Positions 5,393 through 5,630 of a stretch of 5,630 nucleotides of DNA are shown piece by piece (the first letter of the stretch is position 1; the number at the start of each line of letters is the position of its first letter). A program made the translations under genes and the position numbers. Source of the stretch: Pseudobutyrivibrio sp. (GTDB lineage Bacteria > Bacillota_A > Clostridia > Lachnospirales > Lachnospiraceae); the NCBI GenBank assembly GCA_024691465.1, contig JAILNO010000068.1, forward strand, positions 1 through 5,630. Reading direction: 5' to 3'. The notes beneath the pieces are model-generated. The model did not search any database, was not told where the DNA came from, and worked only from the letters and a program-made list of their open reading frames with translations.

Positions 5393-5630
5393 TGCTAAAG
5401 AGCATAAAATGAGGATTTCTTTTGACTTAGATGAAGTACTATTCGTCTATCCTAAGACACATAAAATAGAGGATGCACCCTATTTTCCGTTTAATCTGTT
5501 CTTTAAAGAGCGTCTTAGACTGGGTACACCAGAATTAATCAATGGTTTACAGGAGTTGGGATTTGAGGTATGGGTCTATACTTCATCATTTAGGTCTGAA
5601 TCTTACATTAAGACGCTATTTCACCTATAC
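5382..5630 (+). CDS. HAD-superfamily hydrolase, 5' part (runs off the window)
   Basis: The first 83 codons are present. The protein starts MKNNAKEHKMRISFDLDEVLF, containing an intact HAD motif I (DLDEVL, nucleophile Asp plus acid/base Asp), followed by FEVWVYTSS, whose Thr/Ser fits motif II. Catalysis of a phosphoryl transfer or hydrolysis is therefore plausible; the substrate is unknown and motifs III and IV lie beyond the window. It resembles the C-terminal half of the preceding protein along its visible length, so the two are paralogues. ATG 5382 overlaps the preceding frame by 11 bases and has GGGAG (5365-5369) at a rather long distance. ATG 5409, with AAAGAG (5397-5402) before it, would give the family-like start MRISFDLDE and cannot be excluded. 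Confidence 0.83.
   Translation, partial: MKNNAKEHKMRISFDLDEVLFVYPKTHKIEDAPYFPFNLFFKERLRLGTPELINGLQELGFEVWVYTSSFRSESYIKTLFHLY

Overview
The window looks like chromosomal DNA from a motile, Gram-positive, AT-rich member of the Clostridia, most likely a Lachnospiraceae relative (Butyrivibrio/Lachnospira/Roseburia-like). This is inferred from strong AGGAGG-type ribosome binding sites, the Clostridia/Bacillus-type LexA with GAAC-N4-GTTC operators, the divergent lexA / LysM gene pair known from Firmicutes, and the codon use. The genus cannot be fixed from the sequence alone. No mobile element, CRISPR array, tRNA or rRNA was seen, and no gene-free stretch exceeds 300 bases.

Left part (1-1405): the last 55 codons of an unrecognised gene end at two closely spaced intrinsic terminators. 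lexA faces it on the minus strand. lexA and a small membrane-anchored LysM protein (YneA-like, a probable SOS division inhibitor) are transcribed divergently from a compact intergenic region. That region holds a recognisable promoter for each gene and four LexA-box-like sites, one of them a perfect GAAC-N4-GTTC. This forms a self-contained SOS module: repressor plus DNA-damage checkpoint effector.

Middle part (1470-4492): a PlsC-type lysophospholipid acyltransferase with its own terminator is followed by a two-gene operon. The operon encodes a stand-alone FIST-domain protein (predicted small-ligand sensor) and a fully cytoplasmic methyl-accepting chemotaxis protein with no sensor domain or membrane segment. 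A sigma-28-like (motility sigma) promoter candidate precedes the pair and a strong terminator follows. The simplest reading is a chemoreceptor split over two polypeptides, with FIST as input and the MCP as output.

Right part (4520-5630, running off the end): a two-domain protein joins an N-terminal ParB/sulfiredoxin-fold domain (NGHHR motif) to a C-terminal HAD-like domain whose nucleophile Asp is Asn and whose motif IV acidic residues are not visible. It overlaps by 11 nt the start of a second gene encoding a HAD protein with an intact DxD motif that is clearly similar to that degenerate domain. This pseudoenzyme/enzyme pair linked to a ParB-like domain is the least explained part of the window and the best candidate for something undescribed.
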